DNA of 64,000 nucleotides, from assembly GCF_001029435.1 (NCBI RefSeq), contig NZ_LDOV01000007.1:1-64000 (forward strand), read 5' to 3'. The notes beneath the pieces were generated by a model. It saw nothing but the letters and a program-made list of their open reading frames with translations, was not told the DNA's origin and made no database searches. Made by a program: the position numbers and the translations under genes. Positions within the stretch are counted from its first letter, which is position 1. Each line of letters starts with the position of its first letter. This DNA comes from Photobacterium aphoticum (GTDB lineage: Bacteria > Pseudomonadota > Gammaproteobacteria > Enterobacterales > Vibrionaceae). Below, one piece after another: positions 9,963 to 18,494 of this stretch.

Positions 9963-11120
9963 ATGCAGAAGGTGTTAAAACAAGCTATCGCAGTGGCATT
10001 GGCCGCAGGGTTGCTCGCCGGTTGTGCCGGGGATGAAGACACTATCCAAATGGCACCTTTGCCAATGATAGAAAGTACCTTCGCCCCAGCCAAAAGCTGG
10101 AGCAGTGAAGTGGGCGACGGCATTGGCCAGTATTTCTCACAACTGCGTCCGGCATTGGGGTACGGCAAACTGTTTGTTGCGGCCCGTGATGGCAAGGTGA
10201 AAGCGTTGGATCCCGATACCGGTGCCCTGATTTGGGAACGTGATCTGGAAGGTGACGTACCGGCCCGTTTATCCGGCGGTATTACCCTGTCATACGGCAA
10301 GGTGTACATCGGTTCTGAAAACGCGGAAGTGATTGCACTGGATGCGGAAACCGGTGAGCTTGTATGGCGCAGCCCGGTGGAAGGGGAAGTGTTGTCCCGT
10401 CCGTTGTTGGATGAAGGTCTCGTGGTCGTCAACACCAGTCGTGGCGTGCTACAAGCGCTGGATGCCGATACCGGTGAAGACCGTTGGCAGCTCGGCAGTG
10501 AAGTACCGACCCTGACGCTACGTGGTGACAGCTCACCAGTATCGATTTCTGGTGGTGTCTTCTGGGGACAGGCAAACGGCCGTTTGGCAGGTGCCCTGAT
10601 GAATACCGGCCAGATGCTGTGGCAACAGCCGATTGGTTCGCCAAAAGGCGGCACCGAGATTGACCGCTTGGTGGATGTGGATGCATCACCCGTGATCGAT
10701 GGCGAGCGTCTGTATGCGATTGGCTATAATGGTAACTTGGTCTCTATCGATTTGCGTACGGGTCAGGCCGCGTGGAAACGCAGCTACTCGTCAGCCACGG
10801 ATTTCGTGATTGATGGCAGCCAGCTGTTCCTGATCACCGATCAGGATCATGTGGTCGCCGTGGATATCCGTAGTGGTACCGAATTGTGGGCGAACAAGTT
10901 GCTGGAATACCGTCGTTTGAGCGCACCAACCATCATCAACGGTTATGTGGTTGTGGGTGATGACGAAGGTTACTTGCATTGGCTGGATCCGTACAGCGGT
11001 GACTTTGTGGCACAGCAAGAGATCGGCGGGGGCGGCATTGCAGTACCTCCACTGGTTGCCGGTGACGGCTATGTTGTGGTCACGCGTGATGGCTCGATTA
11101 ACAAAATGCAAATGCCGTAA
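9963..11120 (+). CDS. bamB: Outer-membrane protein assembly factor BamB
   Basis: BamB is a lipoprotein of the BAM complex, which inserts beta-barrel proteins into the outer membrane. The 385-residue precursor has a signal peptide ending in the lipobox LLAGC (C21). Repeated PQQ-like blade motifs (ALDxxTGxxxW) follow and give an eight-bladed propeller. It lies between yfgM and der, as in most gammaproteobacteria. Confidence 0.95.
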   Translation: MQKVLKQAIAVALAAGLLAGCAGDEDTIQMAPLPMIESTFAPAKSWSSEVGDGIGQYFSQLRPALGYGKLFVAARDGKVKALDPDTGALIWERDLEGDVPARLSGGITLSYGKVYIGSENAEVIALDAETGELVWRSPVEGEVLSRPLLDEGLVVVNTSRGVLQALDADTGEDRWQLGSEVPTLTLRGDSSPVSISGGVFWGQANGRLAGALMNTGQMLWQQPIGSPKGGTEIDRLVDVDASPVIDGERLYAIGYNGNLVSIDLRTGQAAWKRSYSSATDFVIDGSQLFLITDQDHVVAVDIRSGTELWANKLLEYRRLSAPTIINGYVVVGDDEGYLHWLDPYSGDFVAQQEIGGGGIAVPPLVAGDGYVVVTRDGSINKMQMP

Positions 11121-11128
11121 TTTGTCGG

Positions 11129-11134
11129 TATAAT
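11129..11134 (+). promoter_or_regulatory. Candidate -10 element upstream of der
   Basis: A perfect TATAAT lies nine bases after the bamB stop. I could not find a good -35 at the expected spacing, so this is a weak promoter candidate for der. Confidence 0.35.
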
Positions 11135-11154
11135 ACGCACCGTTCTAATTTGTC

Positions 11155-11183
11155 GGCTCCTGCTGTAAATACAGTCAGGAGCC
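11155..11183 (+). terminator. Long hairpin after bamB, possible weak terminator
   Basis: An 8-bp outer stem (11155-11162 with 11176-11183) and a 5-bp inner stem (11163-11167 with 11170-11174) are interrupted by one bulged T. The tract that follows (GTTATTGTTATA) is only partly T-rich. It may terminate the rlmN-bamB transcript or act as a partial attenuator before der. Confidence 0.55.
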
Positions 11184-11300
11184 GTTATTGTTATATCCAT
11201 TCGCGATATTATTGTCGGGTGAAGGCCAGAATATTCTGTGGCTGGAGGCAAGAATGAATGGACGATATGTCAGTAAGACTATGAAAAGTATGAGGTACTT

Positions 11301-12800
11301 ATGATTCCTGTTGTTGCCCTGGTTGGGCGCCCAAACGTGGGTAAATCGACGTTATTTAACCGTCTTACCCGTACAAGGGATGCGCTGGTAGCTGACTTTC
11401 CTGGCCTAACAAGGGATCGTAAATACGGTAAGGCTGAACTGGAAGAACACGAATTCATCGTGATCGATACCGGCGGTATCGACGGCACGGAAGAAGGCGT
11501 GGAAACCAAAATGGCAGAACAGTCACTGGCTGCGATCGAAGAAGCGGACGTGGTGCTGTTCCTGGTGGATGGTCGTGCAGGTCTGACATCGGCTGACGTG
11601 GCAATTGCAGAACACCTGCGTAGCCGTGAAAAGCCAACCTTCTTGGTAGTAAACAAAATCGACGGTATCGATGCAGACAGCGCGTGTGCAGAGTTCTGGA
11701 GCCTGGGTGTGGATGCGATGTACCAAATCGCCGCTGCACAAAACCGTGGCGTGACCGCGTTGATGGAACGTGCATTGGCTCCGTTTGCCGACAAGTTGAA
11801 AGATGAAGCCGAAGACGGTGAAGAAGCAGAAATGCAGATCGAAGATCTGACGTCTGTGGAAGACATCGAAAAAGCGAACCTGTCAGAAGCGGATGCAGAA
11901 GCAGCGTACAAACGTCTGCAAGAGCAGCCAATCAAGCTGGCGATCATCGGTCGTCCAAACGTGGGTAAATCAACCCTGACGAACCGTATTCTGGGTGAAG
12001 AGCGTGTCGTGGTCTACGATATGCCGGGCACTACCCGTGACTCTATCTACATTCCGATGGAGCGTGACGGTCAGGAATACGTACTGATTGATACTGCGGG
12101 TATTCGTCGTCGTAAGAACATGCACATGGCGGTTGAGAAGTTCTCTGTGATTCAGACGCTAAAAGCGGTTGAAGACGCGAACGTCGTACTGCTAGTGATC
12201 GATGCGCGCGAAAACATCTCGGATCAGGACTTGAGCCTATTGGGCTTTGCCCTGAACGCAGGCCGTTCTTTGGTGATTGCGGTGAACAAGTGGGATGGTC
12301 TGGACAACGACGTGAAAGAGCGTGTGAAGTCTGAACTTGACCGCCGTCTGGGCTTCGTTGACTTTGCCCGTATTCACTTCATCTCTGCATTGCACGGTAC
12401 CGGTGTGGGTCACCTGTACGAGTCAGTGAAAGAAGCGTACCAGTCTGCGACTAAGCGTATCAGCACCTCGCTGCTAACGCGTATCATGCAGATGGCACAG
12501 GACGATCACCAGCCGCCGATGATCCATGGTCGCCGTGTGAAGCTGAAATATGCGCACGCGGGTGGTTATAACCCACCGATCATCGTGGTACACGGTAACC
12601 AGGTGAACGAGCTGCCTGGCTCTTACAAGCGTTACCTGATGAACTACTACCGTAAGTCTCTGGAAATGATGGGTACACCAATCCGTATTCAGTTCCAGAA
12701 CAGTGAGAACCCGTTTGAAGCGAAGAAAGAGAAATTAACGATTTCTCAGGAACGTCAGCGTAAGCGTCTGACGTCTGCGCTGAAAAACCGTGGTAAATAA
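11301..12800 (+). CDS. der: Ribosome biogenesis GTPase Der (EngA)
   Basis: Der is an essential GTPase in 50S subunit assembly. The 499-residue protein has two tandem G domains, each with the P-loop GRPNVGKS (residues 9-16 and 217-224). NKID (118-121) serves the first domain and NKWD the second. An acidic linker (about 165-200) separates them. A C-terminal KH-like domain ends in a basic tail. It is followed by a strong terminator. Confidence 0.97.
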   Translation: MIPVVALVGRPNVGKSTLFNRLTRTRDALVADFPGLTRDRKYGKAELEEHEFIVIDTGGIDGTEEGVETKMAEQSLAAIEEADVVLFLVDGRAGLTSADVAIAEHLRSREKPTFLVVNKIDGIDADSACAEFWSLGVDAMYQIAAAQNRGVTALMERALAPFADKLKDEAEDGEEAEMQIEDLTSVEDIEKANLSEADAEAAYKRLQEQPIKLAIIGRPNVGKSTLTNRILGEERVVVYDMPGTTRDSIYIPMERDGQEYVLIDTAGIRRRKNMHMAVEKFSVIQTLKAVEDANVVLLVIDARENISDQDLSLLGFALNAGRSLVIAVNKWDGLDNDVKERVKSELDRRLGFVDFARIHFISALHGTGVGHLYESVKEAYQSATKRISTSLLTRIMQMAQDDHQPPMIHGRRVKLKYAHAGGYNPPIIVVHGNQVNELPGSYKRYLMNYYRKSLEMMGTPIRIQFQNSENPFEAKKEKLTISQERQRKRLTSALKNRGK

Positions 12801-12828
12801 GCCCTCGGTATAACGGCTCTGTATTATG

Positions 12829-12857
12829 ACGGCGATCCTTTGGGGTCGCCGTTTTTT
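12829..12857 (+). terminator. Intrinsic terminator after der
   Basis: A 10-bp stem with one G-T pair (12829-12838 with 12843-12852) is followed by a run of seven T. Confidence 0.9.
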
Positions 12858-12945
12858 TATGTGTGTCATCAGTGAGGATCGTTCGGATCCTTTTGACTGC
12901 TATGCTTTATCCATTCTGTTTGATGTTCAGACTCGGGCTGTGGAT

Positions 12946-14046
12946 ATGAAAGCGAGTACCCTGCAAACCCTGCGTAATCTCACCCTTCTCACCGTTATTG
13001 GCCTTGTTCTGGCTGTTGCAGGTTATCTGTATGTTCAGCATCAAAAACGCTATCCCAGCACAGAAGATGCCTATGTGCACGCCAATATCGTCTATGTTGC
13101 CCCGCAGGTCTCGGGTAAAGTGCTGGCGACCAATGTGGTGGATTTCCAAAGCGTGACCAAAGGGGATTTGCTGGTACAGATCGATCCGGCGCCGTATCAG
13201 GCCAAATTGGATGAAGCCAAAGCGTCGTATGAACTTGCCACCCAAAACAATGCTGCCACCGATGATGCGATTCTGGCGGCCAGTGCCAATGTGCGCGGGG
13301 CGATGGCCAAGCTGGCCGATGCGCAAAGTACCTATCAGCGGATCAAACAGCTAGTGGCGAAAAAATTGCTGCCACAACAACAACTCGATGATGCCAAAGC
13401 GGATTTGTCGACCGCTGAAAATGCTGTCGAAGCGGCACGGGCCACCATGTCGCAACTGATCACCGCGCAGGGTGCGAAAGGCACTGATGCGCCGGAAGTC
13501 AAACGCGCCGCCGCCGCCTTAAGCAGTGCCAGTTTGTCGCTTTCCTACACCAATATTTTTGCCTCTCATGACGGTGATTTAGGCCAACTGCGTGTGCACC
13601 CCGGCAGTGTGGTGTCACCGGGCCAAGCCTTGGTGCCATTGATTGAAGCCAACAGCTATTGGATACAGGCCAATTTCAAAGAAGATCAAACCGGTTTATT
13701 GAAAGTGGGGATGGTTGCCACCATCGAATTGGATCTCTATCCGGATGTGACTTACACCGGAGTGGTGGAAGCGATTTCTCCTGCCAGCGGTTCATCGTTT
13801 TCGCTCTTGCCACCGGAAAACGCTACCGGTAACTGGGTGAAGGTGCCACAACGCTTTCCGGTCTTGATCCGTTTAGATACCGCCTCGTTACCCGCCGATT
13901 ACCCGCTGAGAGTGGGAGCCAGCAGTACGGTCACTGTCGATACCACCCAGCAGCAATCACTGCCGCTGACTCCGGCTGTTTCGCTGCCTGATAGTCAGCC
14001 AGAAACTAAGCTAGAAACCAAGCCTGACGCGCAGGAGACACCATGA
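12946..14046 (+). CDS. EmrA-like membrane fusion protein (HlyD family)
   Basis: This is the periplasmic adaptor of a tripartite drug efflux pump. From the ATG at 12946 the protein has 366 residues. It has one N-terminal transmembrane segment (about 9-28), a biotinyl-lipoyl-like half (YVAPQVSGKVL), a coiled-coil hairpin (about 90-180) and a beta-barrel region. The open frame extends upstream to 12826, but that would run through the der terminator. A GTG at 12940 is an alternative start, and no strong ribosome binding site separates the two. It overlaps the next gene by four bases (ATGA). The pair interrupts the usual der-yfgJ neighbourhood. Confidence 0.88.
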   Translation: MKASTLQTLRNLTLLTVIGLVLAVAGYLYVQHQKRYPSTEDAYVHANIVYVAPQVSGKVLATNVVDFQSVTKGDLLVQIDPAPYQAKLDEAKASYELATQNNAATDDAILAASANVRGAMAKLADAQSTYQRIKQLVAKKLLPQQQLDDAKADLSTAENAVEAARATMSQLITAQGAKGTDAPEVKRAAAALSSASLSLSYTNIFASHDGDLGQLRVHPGSVVSPGQALVPLIEANSYWIQANFKEDQTGLLKVGMVATIELDLYPDVTYTGVVEAISPASGSSFSLLPPENATGNWVKVPQRFPVLIRLDTASLPADYPLRVGASSTVTVDTTQQQSLPLTPAVSLPDSQPETKLETKPDAQETP

Positions 14047-15569
14047 GTGGGGAAATTCCGGTATCAGCGGCAACGGAGGATACCGTTCCTGTTAATCCGG
14101 GCAACCGCACTTTAATCACCTTGGCCGTGATGCTGTCGGCCATCATGGTGCTGCTCGACATGACCATTGCGAACGTGGCCTTACCCCACATGATGGGGGC
14201 ACTGGGGGTTACGTCAGAGCAAGTCACCTGGGTGTTGACCTCCTATTCCATGGCCGAAGCCATTTGTATTCCGCTGGCCAGTTATCTCTCGCTCAAATTA
14301 GGGATTCGGCGATTATTGCTGATCTCCGTTTCCGGTTTTATTGTTACCTCAGCACTGTGTGGGCAGGCGGATTCTCTGACTGAGATGGTGACCTTTCGGA
14401 TCATGCAGGGTGCTTTTGGGGCGGCGGTGATCCCCTTGTCGCAATCAATTATGGTGCAGATTTACCCGCAGGAAGAGCGCGGTAAAGCCATGGCCTTGTT
14501 CAGTGTCGGTATTTTATTGGGGCCCATTTTAGGACCGACGTTGGGCGGCGTGATCACCGAAAACATGGATTGGCGTTGGATATTCTACGTGAATTTGCCT
14601 GTTGGCCTGTTTTGTTTGGCGATGTTGTTTTTGTTTGTGCATATCGACGGGCGCGGTGAGAGCAAGATTGACTGGTGGCTGGTGGGCGCCATGGCATTGG
14701 GCATAGGTTTGTTGCAGATGGTGCTCGACCGGGGCAATGAAGAAGGCTGGTTCACCTCGAATTTAATCCTGTTTGCGACAGTGATCAGCGCAATTGCACT
14801 GGTGTTTTTCATCACGCGATCCTTTCGGATCAAAGGCGACATTGCCCCGGTGTGGTTACTCAAAGATCGCAATCTGGCCATGTCATGCCTGGTGATGGCC
14901 GGTTTTTCCATGGGGATGTTTGGGATTACGCAATTGCAGCCGATGATGCTGGAAAAGCTGCTCGATTATCCGGTGGATACCACCGGGTTTGCCATGGCGC
15001 CACGCGGGCTGACCTCTGCCGTGGTGTTATTGGTGATGGCGCGCTTCATGGATCGGTTGGATGCGCGCATGCTGATTGTGATTGGCTTACTGCTTAATGC
15101 GGCGGGCACGTACCTGATGACCCAGTATTCGGCCAACATCAACCTGTATTGGGTGTTATTGCCGAGCATCATTCAAGGCGCGGGGATGGGATTGGTGTTT
15201 GCACCGCTGAGCCAGTTGGCCTATGCCACGTTACCGAAAGAATACACGGTGGGCGGGGCAGTGGTGTATAACTTGTGTCGGACGATTGGTGGTTCATTCG
15301 GTATTTCTATCGTGAATACCTATTTCAGTCGGGCTGAGCAGCGGGAGTGGCACGCATTGGGCAGTGATTTATCGCTGTTGAACCCGAATTTGCAGCAAGC
15401 CGCCCAAGCACAGGGGATGACAGTGACTGATCCGGATTTTCTCGTGCAAATACAGGCATTACTGCTACAACAATCTACGTTGGTGGCGTTTGTGTACACG
15501 TTCGGCTTTTTGCTGCTCTCTTATCTTTGTTTGATCCCTCTGCTGCTGTTCTTCAAGAAAAAGTCTTAA
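14043..15569 (+). CDS. EmrB-like MFS multidrug transporter (DHA2 family, 14 TM)
   Basis: This 508-residue inner-membrane proton antiporter is predicted to export hydrophobic drugs together with the preceding EmrA-like adaptor. It begins with a cytoplasmic tail followed by about 14 hydrophobic segments. The DHA2 hallmarks are visible: LDMTIANVALPHM near the start, then GRGxMALFSVGILLGP-like and WRWIFYVNLPVG sequences. Its start codon overlaps the stop of the adaptor gene. No outer-membrane TolC or local regulator lies beside it. Confidence 0.9.
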   Translation: MSGEIPVSAATEDTVPVNPGNRTLITLAVMLSAIMVLLDMTIANVALPHMMGALGVTSEQVTWVLTSYSMAEAICIPLASYLSLKLGIRRLLLISVSGFIVTSALCGQADSLTEMVTFRIMQGAFGAAVIPLSQSIMVQIYPQEERGKAMALFSVGILLGPILGPTLGGVITENMDWRWIFYVNLPVGLFCLAMLFLFVHIDGRGESKIDWWLVGAMALGIGLLQMVLDRGNEEGWFTSNLILFATVISAIALVFFITRSFRIKGDIAPVWLLKDRNLAMSCLVMAGFSMGMFGITQLQPMMLEKLLDYPVDTTGFAMAPRGLTSAVVLLVMARFMDRLDARMLIVIGLLLNAAGTYLMTQYSANINLYWVLLPSIIQGAGMGLVFAPLSQLAYATLPKEYTVGGAVVYNLCRTIGGSFGISIVNTYFSRAEQREWHALGSDLSLLNPNLQQAAQAQGMTVTDPDFLVQIQALLLQQSTLVAFVYTFGFLLLSYLCLIPLLLFFKKKS

Positions 15570-15978
15570 TTATCATTGTTTTATTTTGTTTATTGTCGGA
15601 GTGGTAAGGCTCTGTTTCCGTCTGTCATGATGGGTATCGATATGTCATTGTCGGTGTTTTGTGGATTTATAATATATTGGATCTGCAGCGTGATTCCGGA
15701 AGTGTATAAAATAAAATATCGTTTAAAATCCAAAAACAGAACATGTAACTTATGCTTTCGGGAAGTGTATTGATAAATGTTCTTTTGATAGCGGATCGCT
15801 GATCACATAGGCTTTTCACGTTGATCAACGGATCCTGTATTGATCATCGTAGTGCCGTTTCATCAGGAAATGTGGAAGAGTGTGAGCGAGTTAGAAGGGA
15901 TTTAATCGGGATCAAAGGATAATACTGACACTATCGAGTAATATGTTGGCAATAAGACCAGTACATTAAGGAAAAGCC
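15570..15978. other. AT-rich gap between emrB-like gene and yfgJ, with a GATC cluster
   Basis: I see no convincing gene. A 65-residue open frame (15576-15773) is rejected as chance. Five GATC sites lie within 52 bases (15794-15845), with a sixth at 15910. One of them sits in a perfect 12-bp palindrome, CGTTGATCAACG, at 15819-15830. The yfgJ promoter is presumably here. Confidence 0.55.
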
Positions 15979-16206
15979 ATGAATCAAAACGTGTGCCCGC
16001 ATTGCAGTAGTGAACTGAGTTGGAAAAACGATCAGTACTACTGTGATTTTTGTCAGCAGTCAGTGTTAAAAAAAGCCGTCTGCCCTGATTGCCAGAGCAC
16101 CATGGAAAAGCTGCAAGCCTGTGGGTCTGCCAGCTATTTCTGCCACAGTTGCAATGAACTGAAATCAAAAAGCCGGGTACAGATCTGCTTTGAAATGATG
16201 GACTAA
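15979..16206 (+). CDS. yfgJ: YfgJ-like zinc-ribbon protein
   Basis: This small protein of 75 residues has paired cysteine knuckles: C6/C9 with C22/C25, and C35/C38 with C55/C58, plus C48. The pattern indicates two zinc ribbons and matches the YfgJ family, whose function is not established. A ribosome binding site (AAGGAA) precedes the ATG. In E. coli, yfgJ lies between der and xseA. Here the emrAB-like pair separates it from der and the adhesin island separates it from xseA. It is therefore an anchor for where foreign DNA entered. Confidence 0.85.
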   Translation: MNQNVCPHCSSELSWKNDQYYCDFCQQSVLKKAVCPDCQSTMEKLQACGSASYFCHSCNELKSKSRVQICFEMMD

Positions 16207-16222
16207 CGCCTCATTCACGCAT

Positions 16223-16266
16223 AAAAAAACGTCGCACGCTCCCAAGCCGGAGAGGCGACGTTTTTT
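16223..16266. terminator. Bidirectional terminator between yfgJ and the Lap operon
   Basis: An 8-bp outer stem (16228-16235 with 16255-16262) and an inner CTCC/GGAG pairing have an A run on the left and a T run on the right. It can stop yfgJ transcription rightward and the exporter operon leftward. Confidence 0.9.
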
Positions 16267-16367
16267 ATTTTGTCTGTGCTCGTTTTTCCTGCGCTCGTTA
16301 TGACAGGCTAAGGGCAAAGCATGAGACACAGCGACAGCGAAACCACGAAGTATGGAGCTAGCGCGGC

Positions 16368-18494
16368 TCAGCTTTGTTGGGCGTTCGCGCGGCGGGTCAT
16401 CCCTTCTTTGAGTTGACTCATCACCTCGTGTTTCAGACCATCAGCAATGATCCGGCCTTGCTCCATCACAATGATGCGGTCAACGATATCCAGCATGCTG
16501 GTTTTATGGGTGATCAGAATCAGGGTATCACTGGCCGTTAAGTTGGCGAGTTGATGTTTGATATATAACTCTGAACGGTTATCCATGCTGCTGGTGGGCT
16601 CATCCATCAATAAGACCGGCGGACGGTTCAGCAAAGCGCGGGCAATGGTGACAGACTGGCGTTGTCCACCTGAGAGTAAGCGGCCACCTTCGCCGACCTG
16701 ACGATCTAACCCGGCGCTGTCGCCTTGGGTAAAGCTGGTCACGCCCGCCCGCTCAGCGGCGAGCAGAATGTCTTTGTCATTGGCCTGCGGATGGCCCAGC
16801 GTGATGTTGTCCCGAATCGAGCCAAAGAACAGCATACTGTCTTGCGGTACGCAGCCAATGTTACGTCTGACATCCGTCGCGTGCAGCTGGTTAATGTCCG
16901 TGTCATCAATCAATACCGCCCCTTCTGTCGGCTGGTAGATCCCCATGATCAGGCGCTCGAGCGTGGTTTTGCCAGAGCCTATGCGGCCAATCACCGCCAC
17001 TTTTTCTCCGGGGTTAATGGTAAAGCTCACATCACGCAGCGCGGCCGCTTGTGCGTCGGGGTAGTGGAAGCTGACCTTATCAAAGCTGATCTTGCCTTTG
17101 ATCACCGGGCGGTGCAGGTAGCGTTTCTCCGCCACTTGTTCAGAAGGCATTTCCATCAATTGTTCGATGATGGTCATGGCTGACTTGGCCTGATTGTATC
17201 GGGTCGACAGTAAAGATAGCTGCACCAAAGGCCCCACCACACGGCTGCTGAGCATGGTGGCGGCAATCAGGCCACCCATGGTCAAGTTCCCCTCGGCGAT
17301 GAGGTATACCCCAAACAGGATCATCGCGATAGACACCAGCTGTTGCAGGAAGCCAGCCGTATTTTGCACCGAGTCGGTCAGGCGACGTGAGGTGATCCCC
17401 CAATTGGCCATATGGGCCACGGCTTCTTCCCAGCGATACTGGAATTGGCTTTGGGCGCTGAACAGCTTGATGGTTTCCAGTCCTTGCAGGCTTTCAATTA
17501 AGTTGGCGTGCTTTTGTGAGGACAGGCGTGAACCTTCTTCAATGCTGCGGCGCAGCGGGCGTTGGATCATCATGCTATAGACGATCAGAATCGCCACGGC
17601 AATCAGGGGCACCAAGGCTAACGGGCCGGCGACCAGGCTGATCACCAGCAGGAACAACAGGGCAAACGGCAAGTCGATCAGCGCCGTGACCGTGGCTGAA
17701 GTGAAGAACTCTCGAATGGACTCGAACTCTTGCAGATGGCGCGCAAACGCCCCGACCGACACCGGACGGGCTTCCATTCGCAGGCCCATCACTTTGCTGA
17801 AAATCTTGGCGGATAACAGCAAATCTGATTTCTTTCCTGCTAAATCAATGAAGTAACTGCGCATCAGTTTGAGGATGAGATCAAACACGAAAATGATGCA
17901 GATCCCGATGGTTAACACCCACAGGGAGTCAAAGGCCAGGTTCGGCACAATTTTGTCGTACACCAGGCGGGTGAACAGCGGGGTGGCGATGGCAAAAATA
18001 TTGATCAGGATAGAAGCAATAAACACATCGCGGTAAATGGATCGCGAGAGCCACAGGGTACTCCAGAACCAGTGGCCGTCACGGGTCTTGAGGATTTCCG
18101 GTGAACGCTCGTCGTAGCGAAAGCGTTTTTTGATCAGAAATAGCTGGCCAGTGTACTGTTGCTGCAGATCATCCAGACTGATCCACTGTTGCAGCTGGTC
18201 GTCATGGTTGAGCACCACTTCCGCTTCATTGCGGGCAGCGTCGATGCTGAGGATCACACAGGCTTCATCGTCTTTGAGCAATGCGATAACCGGAAACAGC
18301 AGCGCAGGGATGTCAGCCAGCGCCATGTGGCAGGCTTTGGCTTGCAAGCCGGCATTTTCTGCGGCGCGGGGCAGCAGAAACGGGGTCAGTAACCCATCGG
18401 CAAGGGGCAAGTCAGTGATCAGCGCATCGGGCGAGGTGGCCTGACCATAGAAGCGGCTCACGTAGCTCAATGCGGTTAGCAAGGGATCTTTCAT
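16368..18494 (-). CDS. lapB: Type I secretion ABC transporter, LapB-like (C39-like domain, no protease Cys)
   Basis: This inner-membrane ABC exporter powers secretion of the large adhesin encoded nearby. The 708-residue protein has an N-terminal C39-peptidase-like domain (about 1-125). It lacks the catalytic cysteine, as in exporters of RTX-type substrates. The transmembrane domain is about 155-430. The ATPase domain carries Walker A GRIGSGKT (503-510), LSGGQRQ (607-613) and Walker B VLLMDEP. It is the last gene of the leftward operon, and its start overlaps the lapD stop by four bases. Nothing looks truncated. Confidence 0.93.
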   Translation of the reverse strand: MKDPLLTALSYVSRFYGQATSPDALITDLPLADGLLTPFLLPRAAENAGLQAKACHMALADIPALLFPVIALLKDDEACVILSIDAARNEAEVVLNHDDQLQQWISLDDLQQQYTGQLFLIKKRFRYDERSPEILKTRDGHWFWSTLWLSRSIYRDVFIASILINIFAIATPLFTRLVYDKIVPNLAFDSLWVLTIGICIIFVFDLILKLMRSYFIDLAGKKSDLLLSAKIFSKVMGLRMEARPVSVGAFARHLQEFESIREFFTSATVTALIDLPFALLFLLVISLVAGPLALVPLIAVAILIVYSMMIQRPLRRSIEEGSRLSSQKHANLIESLQGLETIKLFSAQSQFQYRWEEAVAHMANWGITSRRLTDSVQNTAGFLQQLVSIAMILFGVYLIAEGNLTMGGLIAATMLSSRVVGPLVQLSLLSTRYNQAKSAMTIIEQLMEMPSEQVAEKRYLHRPVIKGKISFDKVSFHYPDAQAAALRDVSFTINPGEKVAVIGRIGSGKTTLERLIMGIYQPTEGAVLIDDTDINQLHATDVRRNIGCVPQDSMLFFGSIRDNITLGHPQANDKDILLAAERAGVTSFTQGDSAGLDRQVGEGGRLLSGGQRQSVTIARALLNRPPVLLMDEPTSSMDNRSELYIKHQLANLTASDTLILITHKTSMLDIVDRIIVMEQGRIIADGLKHEVMSQLKEGMTRRANAQQS

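Noticed and set aside
12826..12945. Extended N-terminus of the EmrA-like protein
   Set aside because: Forty extra residues would be translated through the der terminator, and the sequence there is unlike HlyD-family proteins.
15576..15773. 65-residue AT-rich frame after the emrB-like gene
   Set aside because: One hydrophobic stretch only, no ribosome binding site, and the start lies six bases after the emrB-like stop. Not supportable as a gene.
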